A stretch of 64,000 nucleotides of DNA from RGIG8775 sp045121195 (GTDB taxonomy: Bacteria > Bacillota > Clostridia > Oscillospirales > CAG-272), in contig JBGVFO010000044.1 of assembly GCA_045121195.1 (NCBI GenBank), forward strand, positions 1 to 64,000, read 5' to 3'. The stretch's first letter is position 1. Each line of letters opens with the position of its first letter. Under the pieces are notes generated by a model. That model worked only from the letters and a program-made list of their open reading frames with translations, was not told where the DNA came from and ran no database searches. Made by a program: the position numbers and the translations under genes. Shown piece after piece: positions 52,854-61,354 of this stretch.

Positions 52854-52958
52854 TTTGATTTCCTTTCTCATGAGGCGTTGTTACCTCTTATTATACTACA
52901 TTATTGATAATAAAGAAATAGATATTTGTAAATTTTATTGAATTCTTTCAAAATTCTC

Positions 52959-52987
52959 TTGAAAAGCGCCCCGAAAAATAATATAAT
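52959..52987 (+). promoter_or_regulatory. Promoter of trmL-mnmA-pcrA operon
   Basis: TTGAAA at 52959-52964, 17 bp spacer, TATAAT at 52982-52987, 30 bp before trmL. Confidence 0.8.
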
Positions 52988-53017
52988 AGAGGGGACACCC
53001 GAAAAGGAGGGAAGGAC

Positions 53018-53527
53018 ATGACGAAACTTCATATTATTCTTCACGAACCGGAGATCCCTCAGAATACGGGGAACATTGCGAGAACCTGCGCGGCGACGGG
53101 GGCATCGTTGCACATTATCCGCCCCATGGGCTTTGAGATCGACGATAAAAAGCTGAAGCGCGCCGGACTTGACTATTGGCATCAGCTTGACATTACCTAT
53201 TATGACGATTTCGCGGATTTTTGCGCCAAGCATCCCGACGCGTCCATCTACTATTTTTCCACCAAAGCGCCCCGCGCTTACACAGAGATCCGTTATTGCG
53301 AAAGCGACGTCTTTTTGATGTTCGGTAAGGAGACCCGCGGGCTTCCCGAAGAGCTTCTTTACGCCAATCCCGACCGATGTGTTCGCATCCCTATGCGGGA
53401 CAAGCTCAGAAGCCTGAATCTGTCCAACTCCGTGGCGATCGCCGTTTACGAGGTGCTTCGACAGCAGGACTTCGAGGGGCTTCGCGAGGACGGGGAATTG
53501 ACTCAATTTTCCTGGAGCGAGGGCTAA
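53018..53527 (+). CDS. trmL: tRNA (cytidine/uridine(34)-2'-O)-methyltransferase
   Basis: SPOUT (trefoil-knot) methyltransferase, 169 aa, modifying the wobble ribose of leucine tRNAs. N-terminal LHEPEIPQNTGNIARTCAATG, DYWH (the conserved substrate motif), LMFGKETRGLPEELL, and the knot C-terminus IPMRDKLRSLNLSNSVAIAVYE. AAAGGAGGGA precedes the ATG. It begins the operon and ends 3 bp before mnmA, another wobble-base tRNA enzyme. Confidence 0.95.
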   Translation: MTKLHIILHEPEIPQNTGNIARTCAATGASLHIIRPMGFEIDDKKLKRAGLDYWHQLDITYYDDFADFCAKHPDASIYYFSTKAPRAYTEIRYCESDVFLMFGKETRGLPEELLYANPDRCVRIPMRDKLRSLNLSNSVAIAVYEVLRQQDFEGLREDGELTQFSWSEG

Positions 53528-53530
53528 CGG

Positions 53531-54565
53531 ATGAAGAAGGTTATGTTAGGAATGAGCGGAGGCGTTGACAGTACCGTCGCCGCTTATCTTGTTAAAAAAG
53601 AAGGATACGAGGTCGTGGGCGTGACCCTTTCTCTGTACCCGGAGAACGGTCTTGCCGAGGCGGAGGAGGCGCGTCGCGTTGCGGCGGCAATGGGGATCGC
53701 CCACGAAACGGTGGATCTTTCCGCGCCCTTTCACAAAGAGGTGATCGAACGCTTTATTTGCGCGTATCAGGCAGGAGCAACCCCCAATCCGTGCATCGAT
53801 TGCAATCGCTATATCAAATTTGGCGAGATGCTTCGTTATGCGGAGGAAAGAGCGGCTGATCTCGTGGGAACGGGACATTACGCAAGAATCGAGCGGGATG
53901 CGAACGGCAGATATCTGCTCAAGCGCGCCGTGGATATTACCAAGGACCAGACCTACGTTCTGTATTCTCTCAATCAGCAACAGCTTGCCCATACCCTGCT
54001 TCCTCTTGGCGGATACCGCAAGAGTGAGATCCGCGAGATCGCGGAGGCGGAGGGATTTATCAACGCGAGAAAGCACGACAGTCAGGATATCTGCTTCGTG
54101 CCCGATGGAGATTATGCGTCCTTTATTGAGAGGTACACGGGCAAAACCTTTGCGGAGGGAGACTTTGTTGACAAGAACGGCGTCGTTCTCGGTCGGCATC
54201 GCGGTATGATCCGCTATACCGTGGGACAGCGCAAGGGTCTTGGGATCGCGTTGGGTAAGCCCGCCTTCGTCTGTGCGAAATGCGCGGCGACCAACACCGT
54301 GACCCTCGGAGAGAACGCCGACCTGTTTTCAAAGGACTTGACGGCACATGACGTCAATCTGATCGCCTGCGATTCCATCCCCACGCCGATCCGCGTGACG
54401 GCAAAGATCCGATACGGACAAAACGAAACGCCCGCCACGGTGGAGCAGATCGGGGAAGGGCGCATCCACGTAGAATTTGATACGCCCCAAAGAGCGATCG
54501 CCAAGGGACAGTCGGTGGTGCTTTATGACGGCGATACCGTCGTAGGAGGCGGTATTATAGAATGA
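53531..54565 (+). CDS. mnmA: tRNA-specific 2-thiouridylase MnmA
   Basis: Thiolates U34 of Lys, Glu and Gln tRNAs using sulfur delivered from a cysteine desulfurase. 344 aa. PP-loop SGGVDSTVAAYL (about 9-20), catalytic C88 (TPNPCIDCNRYIKF) and C188 (DSQDICFVPDGDY), central beta domain and C-terminal barrel. The usual first-domain ATP contact is intact. The partner desulfurase may be the gene at 39.7 kb. Followed 18 bp later by pcrA. Confidence 0.96.
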   Translation: MKKVMLGMSGGVDSTVAAYLVKKEGYEVVGVTLSLYPENGLAEAEEARRVAAAMGIAHETVDLSAPFHKEVIERFICAYQAGATPNPCIDCNRYIKFGEMLRYAEERAADLVGTGHYARIERDANGRYLLKRAVDITKDQTYVLYSLNQQQLAHTLLPLGGYRKSEIREIAEAEGFINARKHDSQDICFVPDGDYASFIERYTGKTFAEGDFVDKNGVVLGRHRGMIRYTVGQRKGLGIALGKPAFVCAKCAATNTVTLGENADLFSKDLTAHDVNLIACDSIPTPIRVTAKIRYGQNETPATVEQIGEGRIHVEFDTPQRAIAKGQSVVLYDGDTVVGGGIIE

Positions 54566-54583
54566 AAAGAAAAGGAAAAAGCA

Positions 54584-56983
54584 ATGACACTTGAACAACG
54601 GTATATCAGCGTCAAACGGGCGCTTTTCGATAAAGCTTACAAAAATCTCAACGATATGCAGCGACAGGCGGTGTTCACCGTCAACGATCCGCTTTTGATC
54701 ATTGCGGGGGCGGGAAGCGGAAAGACCACCGTGCTCGTCCGCAGGATCGCCTTCATCATTAAATACGGAAACGCCTACATGAGCGAGGCGGTTCCTTTCG
54801 GAATTGACGAAACGCACGTAAAGGAGTTGGAGGAGGCGCTTGTCTCGCCTCTCGGCTTCGACGAGAAGCTGCTGGAGGGCTTTGCCTCCGATCCCTGTCC
54901 GCCGTGGCGTATGCTTGCCATCACCTTCACCAATAAGGCGGCGCGGGAGATCAAGGAGCGCTTGACCAAGGAGATCGGCGATCCCGATGTGTCCAAGGAG
55001 ATATGGGCAGGCACCTTCCACTCGATCTGTATGCGGATCCTCCGCATCTACGGAGAGAAGGTGGGTTACCGTCCCGGCTTCTCTATTTACGATACCGAGG
55101 ACTCCAAAAAAGCGGTTGCCTCGGCAATGAAGGCGCTGAACATCGATGATAAGGCGTTCCCCCTCAAGAGCGTGGTGAACGTGATCAGCGATGCCAAAAA
55201 CCGCCTGATGACACCCGAGATGCTGGCAGAGGATGGCGCAAAGGACTTCCGAATCAGCAAGATCGCCAAGATCTATCAGCGCTATCAGGACGAAATGATG
55301 AAGTCCAACGTTCTGGACTTTGACGACATCATTATGAAAACGGTGGAGCTGCTCAAAAAGCACGAGGACGTGCGGACCTATTATCAGAACCGCTTCCGCT
55401 ACGTCTGCGTGGACGAGTATCAGGACACCAACACCGCACAGTTCGTGTTGACCGCCCTTTTGGCAGGTGGTTACCGCAACCTTATGGTAGTCGGTGACGA
55501 CGACCAGAGCATCTATAAGTTCCGCGGCGCTACCATAGAAAATATTCTGAACTTTGACCGCACCTTCAAGGGAGCCGCGGTTATCAAGCTGGAGCAGAAT
55601 TACCGTTCTACGCAGACCATTCTCGACGCGGCAAACGCCGTGATCGCCCACAACCTCGGACGGAGAGGAAAGAATCTTTGGACGAACGCGGGCGAGGGTG
55701 AAAAGATCCTTGTCAAAAAGGTGGACGATCAGAACGCGGAATCCCGCTTTATCGTAGACCGCATCCACGCGATGGTGGCGGCAAAGACGGCGGAATATCG
55801 GGATTTCGCGGTGCTTTACCGCAACAACGCGCAGTCGGGTACCATCGAGCGTACCTTTGTAAAAAGCGGCATTCCTTACCGCATGCTTGGGGGAACGCGC
55901 TTCAACGAGCGTAAGGAAATACGGGATATCGTAGCCTACCTGCATCTGATCGAGAACCACAATGACCGCGAGCGACTTCTCCGTATCATCAATGAGCCCA
56001 AGCGAAAGATCGGCGACGTTACCCTTGCCGCCGTATCGGAGCTTGCCGCGACGGAGGGGGTCACGATGTTTGAGATCCTTGAGCACGCCGACCGCTATCC
56101 CGCCCTCAAATCCTCCGCACCCCGTCTTATGGAGTTCGCGAATCTGATCAACTATCTGTCGGGCTTGCTTGGGGACGTTTCTTTGGAGACCCTCGTGCGG
56201 GAGACCCTTGACCGCTCGGGATACCGCCAGATGCTGATCGACGGCGGAGAGCCCGAGAAGGACCGCCTTGATAACATCGAGGAATTTGTGTCCAGCGTCA
56301 TTGAGTATGAGCGCGCTATGGCGGAGGAACGCCCCGATGAGGCACCTACACTGACCGGCTTCCTTGAGGAAACCGCTTTGGTCGCCGACGTGGATAAATA
56401 CGACGAATCGGCAGACGCCGTCGTGATGATGACGGTACATAGCGCCAAGGGACTTGAATTTCCCATCGTCTTTTTGCCCGGTATGGAGGACGGGATCTTC
56501 CCCGGCTCTCAGGCGGTGATGGAGGGAGATAGCGAGATCGAGGAGGAGCGCCGTCTGGCGTACGTGGCGATCACGAGAGCCAAGCGAGAGCTTTGCATCT
56601 CGTATGCCAACTGTCGCTTGCTTTACGGCAGGACGCAGTACAATCCGCCCTCTCGCTTTATCAAGGAGATTCCCGAGGCTTTAGTCAATAATCCCACAAA
56701 GGAACGTCGCCCGTATACGTCGGGAACGACGACCTCCTTCAGCGGCTTTTCTCCTCGGAGAGAAACACTCACCGTGGGCACAACGCCCGCCGTTCCCCGA
56801 CCCGCAAGCGCTACGAGGGAGCGGTTCGCGGAGGGAGATCGGGTCTTGCATCCCACATTTGGAGAGGGCGATATTCTGTCCGCCAAGCAGCTTGGTGCTG
56901 ATGTTCTGTACGAGATCGCTTTCGACCGCGCGGGGACCAAAAAGCTGATGGCAACCTTTGCCAAGCTGAAAAAGATCAACTGA
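54584..56983 (+). CDS. pcrA: UvrD/PcrA-family 3'-5' DNA helicase
   Basis: SF1A helicase of 799 aa acting in repair, conflict resolution and plasmid replication. Walker A AGAGSGKTT (41-49), motif Ib and II (VDEYQDTNTAQF), motif III (GDDDQSIYKFRGA), motif V (MTVHSAKGLEFP), motif VI (AYVAITRAKREL). The C-terminus (about 735-799, FAEGDRVLHPTFGEGDILS) is the tudor-like fold by which PcrA binds RNA polymerase. There is a slightly longer linker after residue 70 (MSEAVPFGIDETHVKELEE) than in many PcrA proteins. In operon with tRNA-modifying genes. Confidence 0.95.
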   Translation: MTLEQRYISVKRALFDKAYKNLNDMQRQAVFTVNDPLLIIAGAGSGKTTVLVRRIAFIIKYGNAYMSEAVPFGIDETHVKELEEALVSPLGFDEKLLEGFASDPCPPWRMLAITFTNKAAREIKERLTKEIGDPDVSKEIWAGTFHSICMRILRIYGEKVGYRPGFSIYDTEDSKKAVASAMKALNIDDKAFPLKSVVNVISDAKNRLMTPEMLAEDGAKDFRISKIAKIYQRYQDEMMKSNVLDFDDIIMKTVELLKKHEDVRTYYQNRFRYVCVDEYQDTNTAQFVLTALLAGGYRNLMVVGDDDQSIYKFRGATIENILNFDRTFKGAAVIKLEQNYRSTQTILDAANAVIAHNLGRRGKNLWTNAGEGEKILVKKVDDQNAESRFIVDRIHAMVAAKTAEYRDFAVLYRNNAQSGTIERTFVKSGIPYRMLGGTRFNERKEIRDIVAYLHLIENHNDRERLLRIINEPKRKIGDVTLAAVSELAATEGVTMFEILEHADRYPALKSSAPRLMEFANLINYLSGLLGDVSLETLVRETLDRSGYRQMLIDGGEPEKDRLDNIEEFVSSVIEYERAMAEERPDEAPTLTGFLEETALVADVDKYDESADAVVMMTVHSAKGLEFPIVFLPGMEDGIFPGSQAVMEGDSEIEEERRLAYVAITRAKRELCISYANCRLLYGRTQYNPPSRFIKEIPEALVNNPTKERRPYTSGTTTSFSGFSPRRETLTVGTTPAVPRPASATRERFAEGDRVLHPTFGEGDILSAKQLGADVLYEIAFDRAGTKKLMATFAKLKKIN

Positions 56984-56995
56984 CGGAGGTTCGTT

Positions 56996-57883
56996 ATGCG
57001 AGAATATCTCTCTTGGTTTTTCAAGGAGTTTGCCTATGCGGACGAGGCAGCCGCCGCTTTGAGGGCGGGATACGACGGCGTTTATGAAAATCCCGAGGCT
57101 GCCCGGATCTTTGACGGGATCCTTGCCGCATACAGGCAGGATTATTCCTGCGATTACAAGGCTCTCCTCTTGGACTGCGATAAGGCGGCGGCGCTTTGCG
57201 GCGTTCATTCTTATACCGTCCGCTTGCTTGCCTTTATCTGTATGAGCCGTCGCCTTCGGGAGCTGTATTGCGAGAAGGGATTTGACCTTGCCGTGTGGCA
57301 CAACAGTATGCTGGATCTTAAATATAAGCTGATCGAGTGTAAGATGATTAAGGGAATTTACGGCTCCTTCGTGGCAAGCTGGTTCGACCGCTTCTTCAAT
57401 ATGACGCGGTTTGCGCTTGGCAGATTGCAGTTTGAGGTGGTGCCATTCAAGCACGTCTATGAGAAGGACGGCAAGCGGCTTGCCCCCGATTCACCCGTTA
57501 TCAACGTGCATATCCCCAGAACCGAAACCCCTCTGGACAGACAGAGCTGTCTTGACGCCTACGCTATGGCAAGGGCGTTTTTCAAGGATTCCTTTCAGGA
57601 AACGCCCATGGCGTTTGTGTGCGGATCCTGGCTGTTGTTTGAAAAGCTTCGCGAGCTTCTTCCCGAAACGGCGAACATCATTCGCTTTATGAATGATTAC
57701 GATGTTATTGAAACAACCTACGCCAAGGAGGGAGATTACGCCGGCATTTGGACGATCTTCGGAATGGATTGCCCCGAGGAGCTGGACGAGCTTCCCGAGG
57801 ATTCCACCCTGAGAAGGAGATACAAGGCGTACCTCAAGGACGGAGGCTGTCACGGTCGCGGCTTTGGCGTCTTCTTTGCATAG
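56996..57883 (+). CDS. Putative GNAT-like N-acyltransferase
   Basis: A 295 aa cytoplasmic protein. Sequence resembles the two-domain family described as acyltransferase with an N-terminal helical domain and GNAT-like C-terminal domain: helical region with CDKAAALCGVHSYTVRLLAFICMSRRL, then FDRFFNMTRFALGRLQFEV and VINVHIPRTETPLDRQSCLDAYAMA, ending in a Gly-rich C-terminus CHGRGFGVFF. I cannot see the acetyl-CoA P-loop with confidence. Last gene of the trmL operon, 12 bp after pcrA. Substrate unknown. Confidence 0.7.
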   Translation: MREYLSWFFKEFAYADEAAAALRAGYDGVYENPEAARIFDGILAAYRQDYSCDYKALLLDCDKAAALCGVHSYTVRLLAFICMSRRLRELYCEKGFDLAVWHNSMLDLKYKLIECKMIKGIYGSFVASWFDRFFNMTRFALGRLQFEVVPFKHVYEKDGKRLAPDSPVINVHIPRTETPLDRQSCLDAYAMARAFFKDSFQETPMAFVCGSWLLFEKLRELLPETANIIRFMNDYDVIETTYAKEGDYAGIWTIFGMDCPEELDELPEDSTLRRRYKAYLKDGGCHGRGFGVFFA

Positions 57884-57912
57884 AAAAAAGCTGTCCTTGG
57901 GACAGCTTTTTT
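57884..57912. terminator. Bidirectional terminator
   Basis: AAAAAAGCTGTCC/GGACAGCTTTTTT with a three-base loop, between the convergent acyltransferase and S1-domain genes. Confidence 0.9.
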
Positions 57913-57914
57913 TA

Positions 57915-58871
57915 TCAGAATACCGTTTCGATCAGCTTCGACGAGCATTCGGGGGAATATCGCCAGTATGACATATGGCGGCAGGTCTCTCCGTCAACGA
58001 AATACCGCAAGGGCATTTTTCGGATCTCGCCGTGATAGCAATCAACGAGAACAAGCTTCACCTTCATTCGCTCGGGAATGATGTTCTTTATGTAGACCGC
58101 CGTGTATTGTCCGATCAGATGCTCGGGGGAGGAAATGCTTCCGTCAGTGCGAAGCTCGGCAAGTCCCGCAAGATTGGGAGCAAGCTCAACAAAAATTCCG
58201 TAGGGCTCCACGCTTCTTACAATGCCCGCCACCGTTTGTCCCATCTCAAACTCCGCGGCGTTTTGCTCCCAGGTGCCAAGCAGCTCGCGCATAGAAACGA
58301 AGATCCGCTTGTTTTCCTGATCGACGGTCTTTACCGCGACCCAGACCGACTGTCCCACCGAAAGGCGGTCGCGCGGATGGGAGATGCGGGATACCGAGAT
58401 GCAATCGATGGAGAGCAGGGAAATGATGCCGCATCCGATGTCGACGAAGGCGCCAAAGGATTCCATATGGGTGATCTTCGCGGGAATAATATCCCCGCAG
58501 GTAAGGCGCGAGGTGAAGGCGAAGAAGCACTCGCGCTGTGCTTCCTTTCGCGAAAGACGGGCAACCGTCCGTCCGCCGATCTGCTCAAAGCCCAGCACCT
58601 TAAAGCAAACGGGCTTTCCCACCCGCGTGATCACGGCAATATCCTTGGAGGGCTCACCGTCGGGAGAAAAGACGGCTTGATCTTTTTCAATAATGCCGTC
58701 GATTCCGTAAAGATCCACGTGAAGACGCATTTGATTGTCGCAAAGAAGAACGGGGGCTTCCAGGATCTTCCCCGTGGCCATCGCCTTTTCAAGGCCTGCG
58801 AGAGAGGAGAGTCCTTCGGTGTTTTCCGGGGTGCCGATGCGCGTCCCCTCAGGCGTGTACGTGTTTGACAT
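57915..58871 (-). CDS. S1 RNA-binding domain protein
   Basis: A 318 aa protein with two S1 OB-fold domains in the second half (CGDIIPAKITHMESFGAFVDIGCG..., about 132-200, and MGQTVAGIVRSVEPYGIFVELAPN..., about 210-280), as in ribosomal protein S1. The N-terminal 120 residues form another, degenerate beta domain. The total is shorter than a classical S1 (RpsA), like many Firmicute S1 homologues. It probably binds mRNA or ribosomes. ATG at 58871 follows AAAGGAA; in-frame upstream sequence is less likely to be translated. Confidence 0.85.
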   Translation of the reverse strand: MSNTYTPEGTRIGTPENTEGLSSLAGLEKAMATGKILEAPVLLCDNQMRLHVDLYGIDGIIEKDQAVFSPDGEPSKDIAVITRVGKPVCFKVLGFEQIGGRTVARLSRKEAQRECFFAFTSRLTCGDIIPAKITHMESFGAFVDIGCGIISLLSIDCISVSRISHPRDRLSVGQSVWVAVKTVDQENKRIFVSMRELLGTWEQNAAEFEMGQTVAGIVRSVEPYGIFVELAPNLAGLAELRTDGSISSPEHLIGQYTAVYIKNIIPERMKVKLVLVDCYHGEIRKMPLRYFVDGETCRHMSYWRYSPECSSKLIETVF

Positions 58872-59055
58872 ACTTATGGATTCCTTTCCTTTTTTCGTGA
58901 TTTCTGCTATCACTATATTGAAAAGGGGTAGAGAATATGCCAACAAAAAATGAGATGGCGAGGGAGATATAATGCCAAAAACGCGAGAAAATCGAAGAAA
59001 ATAAGAGGTTGCAATGCGCTAAATTAAAATTTTCAAACTTTTTTTCAAAAAGGGG

Positions 59056-59084
59056 TTGACAAAGATAGAAACCCATGATATAAT
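59056..59084 (+). promoter_or_regulatory. Promoter of rplM-rpsI
   Basis: Consensus TTGACA at 59056-59061, 17 bp, TATAAT at 59079-59084, followed by a 50-base leader. Strong promoter as expected for ribosomal protein genes. Confidence 0.88.
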
Positions 59085-59134
59085 GACCGAGTCAAATTGA
59101 AAAAGACTGTATTTTACAAAGGAGAAAAGCAAAA

Positions 59135-59563
59135 ATGTCCACATTTATGGCTAAGAAAGAAACCATTGAGCGCAAGTGGTACGTCATCGACGCTGCCGAT
59201 AAGCCTCTTGGTAAGACTGCTGTTGCGGCTGCAAACATCCTCCGCGGCAAGCATCGTCCCGAGTTCACCCCTCACGTTGATTGCGGCGAGTACGTGATCA
59301 TTATCAATGCAGAGAAGGCAGTTCTCACCGGCAAGAAGCTGGAGCAGAAGTACTATCGCCGTCATTCCGGTTATATCGGAGGACTTAAGGAAGTTCAGTA
59401 CAAGACCCTTATGGCAACCAAGCCCGAGCTTGCTATGGAGCTTGCAGTAAAGGGAATGCTTCCTCACAACTCCATCGGCGCAAAGTCTGCAACCCGTCTT
59501 AAGGTATTTGCAGGCGCCGCTCACAACCACGACGCACAGAAGCCTGTTGCCGTCGAAGTATAA
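59135..59563 (+). CDS. rplM: 50S ribosomal protein L13
   Basis: Component of the large subunit, binding 23S rRNA. 142 aa with RKWYVIDAADKPLGKTAVAAANILRGKHRPEFTPHVDCGEYV-type N-terminus, KLEQKYYRRHSGYIGGLKE and C-terminal LKVFAGAAHNHDAQKP. AAAGGAGAAAAG precedes the ATG. Paired with rpsI as in nearly all bacteria. Confidence 0.98.
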   Translation: MSTFMAKKETIERKWYVIDAADKPLGKTAVAAANILRGKHRPEFTPHVDCGEYVIIINAEKAVLTGKKLEQKYYRRHSGYIGGLKEVQYKTLMATKPELAMELAVKGMLPHNSIGAKSATRLKVFAGAAHNHDAQKPVAVEV

Positions 59564-59585
59564 TTAGGAAAGGACGGACAAAGAA

Positions 59586-59987
59586 ATGTATACCAGTGCA
59601 AAGCCTTATTTCTACGGCACCGGCAGAAGAAAGAAGTCGGTTGCCCGTGTTCGCATCGTTCCCGGAACGGGCGTAATCACCATTAACGGCAGAGACGTTG
59701 ACAACTACTTCGGTCTTGAGACCCTGAAGCTTATCGTAAACCAGCCCTTCGGCGTAACCGGTACTGCAGGCAAGTTCGATATCATCGCAACTGTTGCAGG
59801 CGGCGGTATCTCCGGTCAGGCAGGTGCTATCCGTCACGGTCTTGCAAGAGCTCTCGTTCAGTCTGATGAGGCTCTTAAGCCCGTACTCAAGGCTGCAGGC
59901 TTCCTTACCCGTGACCCCAGAATGAAGGAAAGAAAGAAGTACGGTCTCAAGGCTGCACGTCGTGCGCCTCAGTTCAGCAAGAGATGA
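59586..59987 (+). CDS. rpsI: 30S ribosomal protein S9
   Basis: Small-subunit protein reaching the P-site tRNA with its C-terminal tail. 133 aa. N-terminal YFYGTGRRKKSVARVRIVPG, central GGGISGQAGAIRHGLARALV, C-terminus LTRDPRMKERKKYGLKAARRAPQFSKR ending in Lys-Arg. In operon 22 bp after rplM. Confidence 0.98.
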   Translation: MYTSAKPYFYGTGRRKKSVARVRIVPGTGVITINGRDVDNYFGLETLKLIVNQPFGVTGTAGKFDIIATVAGGGISGQAGAIRHGLARALVQSDEALKPVLKAAGFLTRDPRMKERKKYGLKAARRAPQFSKR

Positions 59988-60016
59988 TCACAGCCTTACG
60001 GCGATTATTTCAATAT

Positions 60017-60048
60017 ACAAAAAGCTCTGCTATGCAGGGCTTTTTGTT
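60017..60048 (+). terminator. Intrinsic terminator after rpsI
   Basis: AAAAAGCTCTGC/GCAGGGCTTTTT (one G-T pair), loop TAT, T-rich tail. Confidence 0.85.
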
Positions 60049-60056
60049 TTATATTT

Positions 60057-60105
60057 GTAGGGGCGACCATTGGTCGCCCGCGGGCGTTCAATGAACGCCC
60101 CTACA
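60057..60105. repeat. Double-hairpin REP-like repeat, copy 2
   Basis: GTAGGGGCGACCATTGGTCG followed by CCCGCGGGCG and GTTCAATGAACGCCCCTAC: two adjacent hairpins with inverted outer ends, matching copy 1 at 47480-47529 except in the loops. The loops keep self-complementarity (CCATTGG; TTCAATGAA). It directly follows the rpsI terminator. Confidence 0.85.
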
Positions 60106-60150
60106 AGAACAATGAAAGGGCGGTTCAATTTGCAAAGAATTTCATCGTCC

Positions 60151-60217
60151 TATTTACTTTTGATGAAAATTATGATATAATGTAACTGTTAGATAAACTT
60201 GAATTTGACGAGGTGAT
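60151..60217 (+). promoter_or_regulatory. Promoter/leader module, copy 1
   Basis: TTTACT (60153-60158), 17 bp, TATAAT (60176-60181), then GTAACTGTTAGATAAACTT and AGGTG ahead of the gene at 60222. Closely matches copy 2 at 60863-60930 over about 65 bp. Confidence 0.7.
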
Positions 60218-60221
60218 GAAA

Positions 60222-60446
60222 GTGAAATCTTACAAAAAGAAAATGATTGTACCAATTATAATCACTTTCATTGTGGTGTTATATTATGTTGTTTACTTTG
60301 GCTTTTTAATTTCACTGCTCAATACGGTATGGAAATATGCCTTTGGCATTATTCCACTTGTATTTTCAGTAATAATGGTCAAGGTTTGCATAGAAAGAAT
60401 AAATGAAATCAAGAAAGGTGAAGAAGATGATCTTAGTAAATACTGA
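60222..60446 (+). CDS. Small membrane protein of unknown function
   Basis: A 74 aa protein with a basic N-terminus (KSYKKK), two hydrophobic helices (about 9-31 and 37-55) and a charged C-terminus (RINEIKKGEEDDLSKY). Both ends probably face the cytoplasm. I prefer the GTG at 60222, six bases after AGGTG; the ATG at 60216 overlaps the Shine-Dalgarno. It overlaps the next gene by 20 bp, so the two are co-translated. AT-rich codon use compared with rpsI upstream. Confidence 0.65.
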   Translation: MKSYKKKMIVPIIITFIVVLYYVVYFGFLISLLNTVWKYAFGIIPLVFSVIMVKVCIERINEIKKGEEDDLSKY

Positions 60447-60744
60447 TTACATTAGCGGAAAAGAGTTGGAAACCCTTGCTCTGGTAAAGGGGAGTACAAT
60501 TCAATCAAAGCATATCGGAAAAGATATTGCACAAAGCTTTAAAACTCTGGTAGGTGGAGAATTGAAGGCCTATAACGAAATGATGAATGACGCAAGAGCA
60601 CTTGCCACCAAAAGAATGGTCGAGGAAGCTGAAGCTCTGGGAGCGGATGCGATCATAAATATTCGTTATGCTTCCTCCGCTGTTATGCAAGGTGCTGCTG
60701 AGGTTATTGTTTACGGTACCGCGGTTAAAATTGTGAACAAGTAA
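60427..60744 (+). CDS. YbjQ-family (DUF74) heavy-metal-binding-like protein
   Basis: A 105 aa protein with the family's markers: VNTDYISGKELETLALVKGSTI, KDIAQSFKTLVGGELKAYNEMM, ARALATKRMVEEAEALGADAIINIRY and GAAEVIVYGTAV. YbjQ proteins form pentamers; the heavy-metal label is from annotation history and not well established. ATG at 60427 follows AAAGGTGAAG within the preceding gene. Here it is paired with a small membrane protein, a combination I have no function for. Confidence 0.88.
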   Translation: MILVNTDYISGKELETLALVKGSTIQSKHIGKDIAQSFKTLVGGELKAYNEMMNDARALATKRMVEEAEALGADAIINIRYASSAVMQGAAEVIVYGTAVKIVNK

Positions 60745-60862
60745 GCAAATTCCAATTTGTCGAGCAGAACAGCGTTGTATGCCTATGTGATCCTGGTGCA
60801 ACATGATCTATGAAGCCAAACAACGCGCGTAAAGCTCCAAGAGATATTTTGTTTTTTCTTCT

Positions 60863-60930
60863 ATTTATTTTTAGCAAAAATTGTGGTATAATGTAACCGT
60901 TGGATCAACTTAGCATTGAGGAGGCGAATG
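60863..60930 (+). promoter_or_regulatory. Promoter/leader module, copy 2
   Basis: TTTATT (60865-60870), 17 bp, TATAAT (60888-60893), then GTAACCGTTGGATCAACTT and GAGGAGG before the gene at 60933. About 65 bp is nearly the same as copy 1 at 60151-60217. Nothing recognisable lies between 60745 and 60862. Confidence 0.7.
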
Positions 60931-60932
60931 TA

Positions 60933-61112
60933 ATGGCAAAGAAAAAGAGATTTATAAAAGCCTATAGTCAGGATATGGGCTCCACTATGGTTTTGGTTGA
61001 CAAGGAAACGGGAATCAATTATTTGTTTGCTTCAAGCGGTTATGCCGGCGGACTGACCGTTCTGCTTGACAAGGACGGCAAGCCCGTCGTCACGCCGATT
61101 GAGGATCAATAA
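60933..61112 (+). CDS. DUF6440-like small protein
   Basis: A 59 aa soluble protein: basic start (AKKKRFIKAYSQ), VLVDKETGINYLFASSGYAGGLTVLLDKDGKPVV core, short acidic end. The VDKETGINYLF...GYAGGLTVLLDKDGKP pattern matches what I know as DUF6440 proteins, of unknown function. ATG at 60933 follows GAGGAGG at good spacing. Confidence 0.8.
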   Translation: MAKKKRFIKAYSQDMGSTMVLVDKETGINYLFASSGYAGGLTVLLDKDGKPVVTPIEDQ

Positions 61113-61164
61113 AGCGCGGCTTGCCGAAAAAACGGAGCTGAAGCACTGACACTTTTTCGCAAAC

Positions 61165-61205
61165 GAAACCCTCGGAATGCTCGTAGCTCCGAGGGCTTTC
61201 TTGTT
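61165..61205 (+). terminator. Terminator-like hairpin after the DUF6440-like gene
   Basis: CCCTCGGA/TCCGAGGG (61169-61176/61188-61195) with an 11-base loop, followed by CTTTCTTGTT, a weak T-tract. Confidence 0.65.
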
Positions 61206-61273
61206 CACGGATCCATCTAAAAAGAGGACAACGCTTGCAAAAAAATATAGAGCATATAATTTTGGGAATTCTG

Positions 61274-61302
61274 TTGACGGCAAGCGGGAAAAGATGTATA
61301 AT
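61274..61302 (+). promoter_or_regulatory. Promoter of the small lipoprotein gene
   Basis: TTGACG at 61274-61279, 17 bp, TATAAT at 61297-61302, 52 bp before the ATG. Confidence 0.82.
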
Positions 61303-61354
61303 AAGGAAAACGACCGTCCGAAATGGGGCGGAATATTTCATTTCGGAGGAAAAT

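Noticed and set aside
60745..60862. Possible tRNA or small RNA in the gap after the YbjQ gene
   Set aside because: No cloverleaf, TTCRANTC-type loop, or clear hairpin with terminator could be found.
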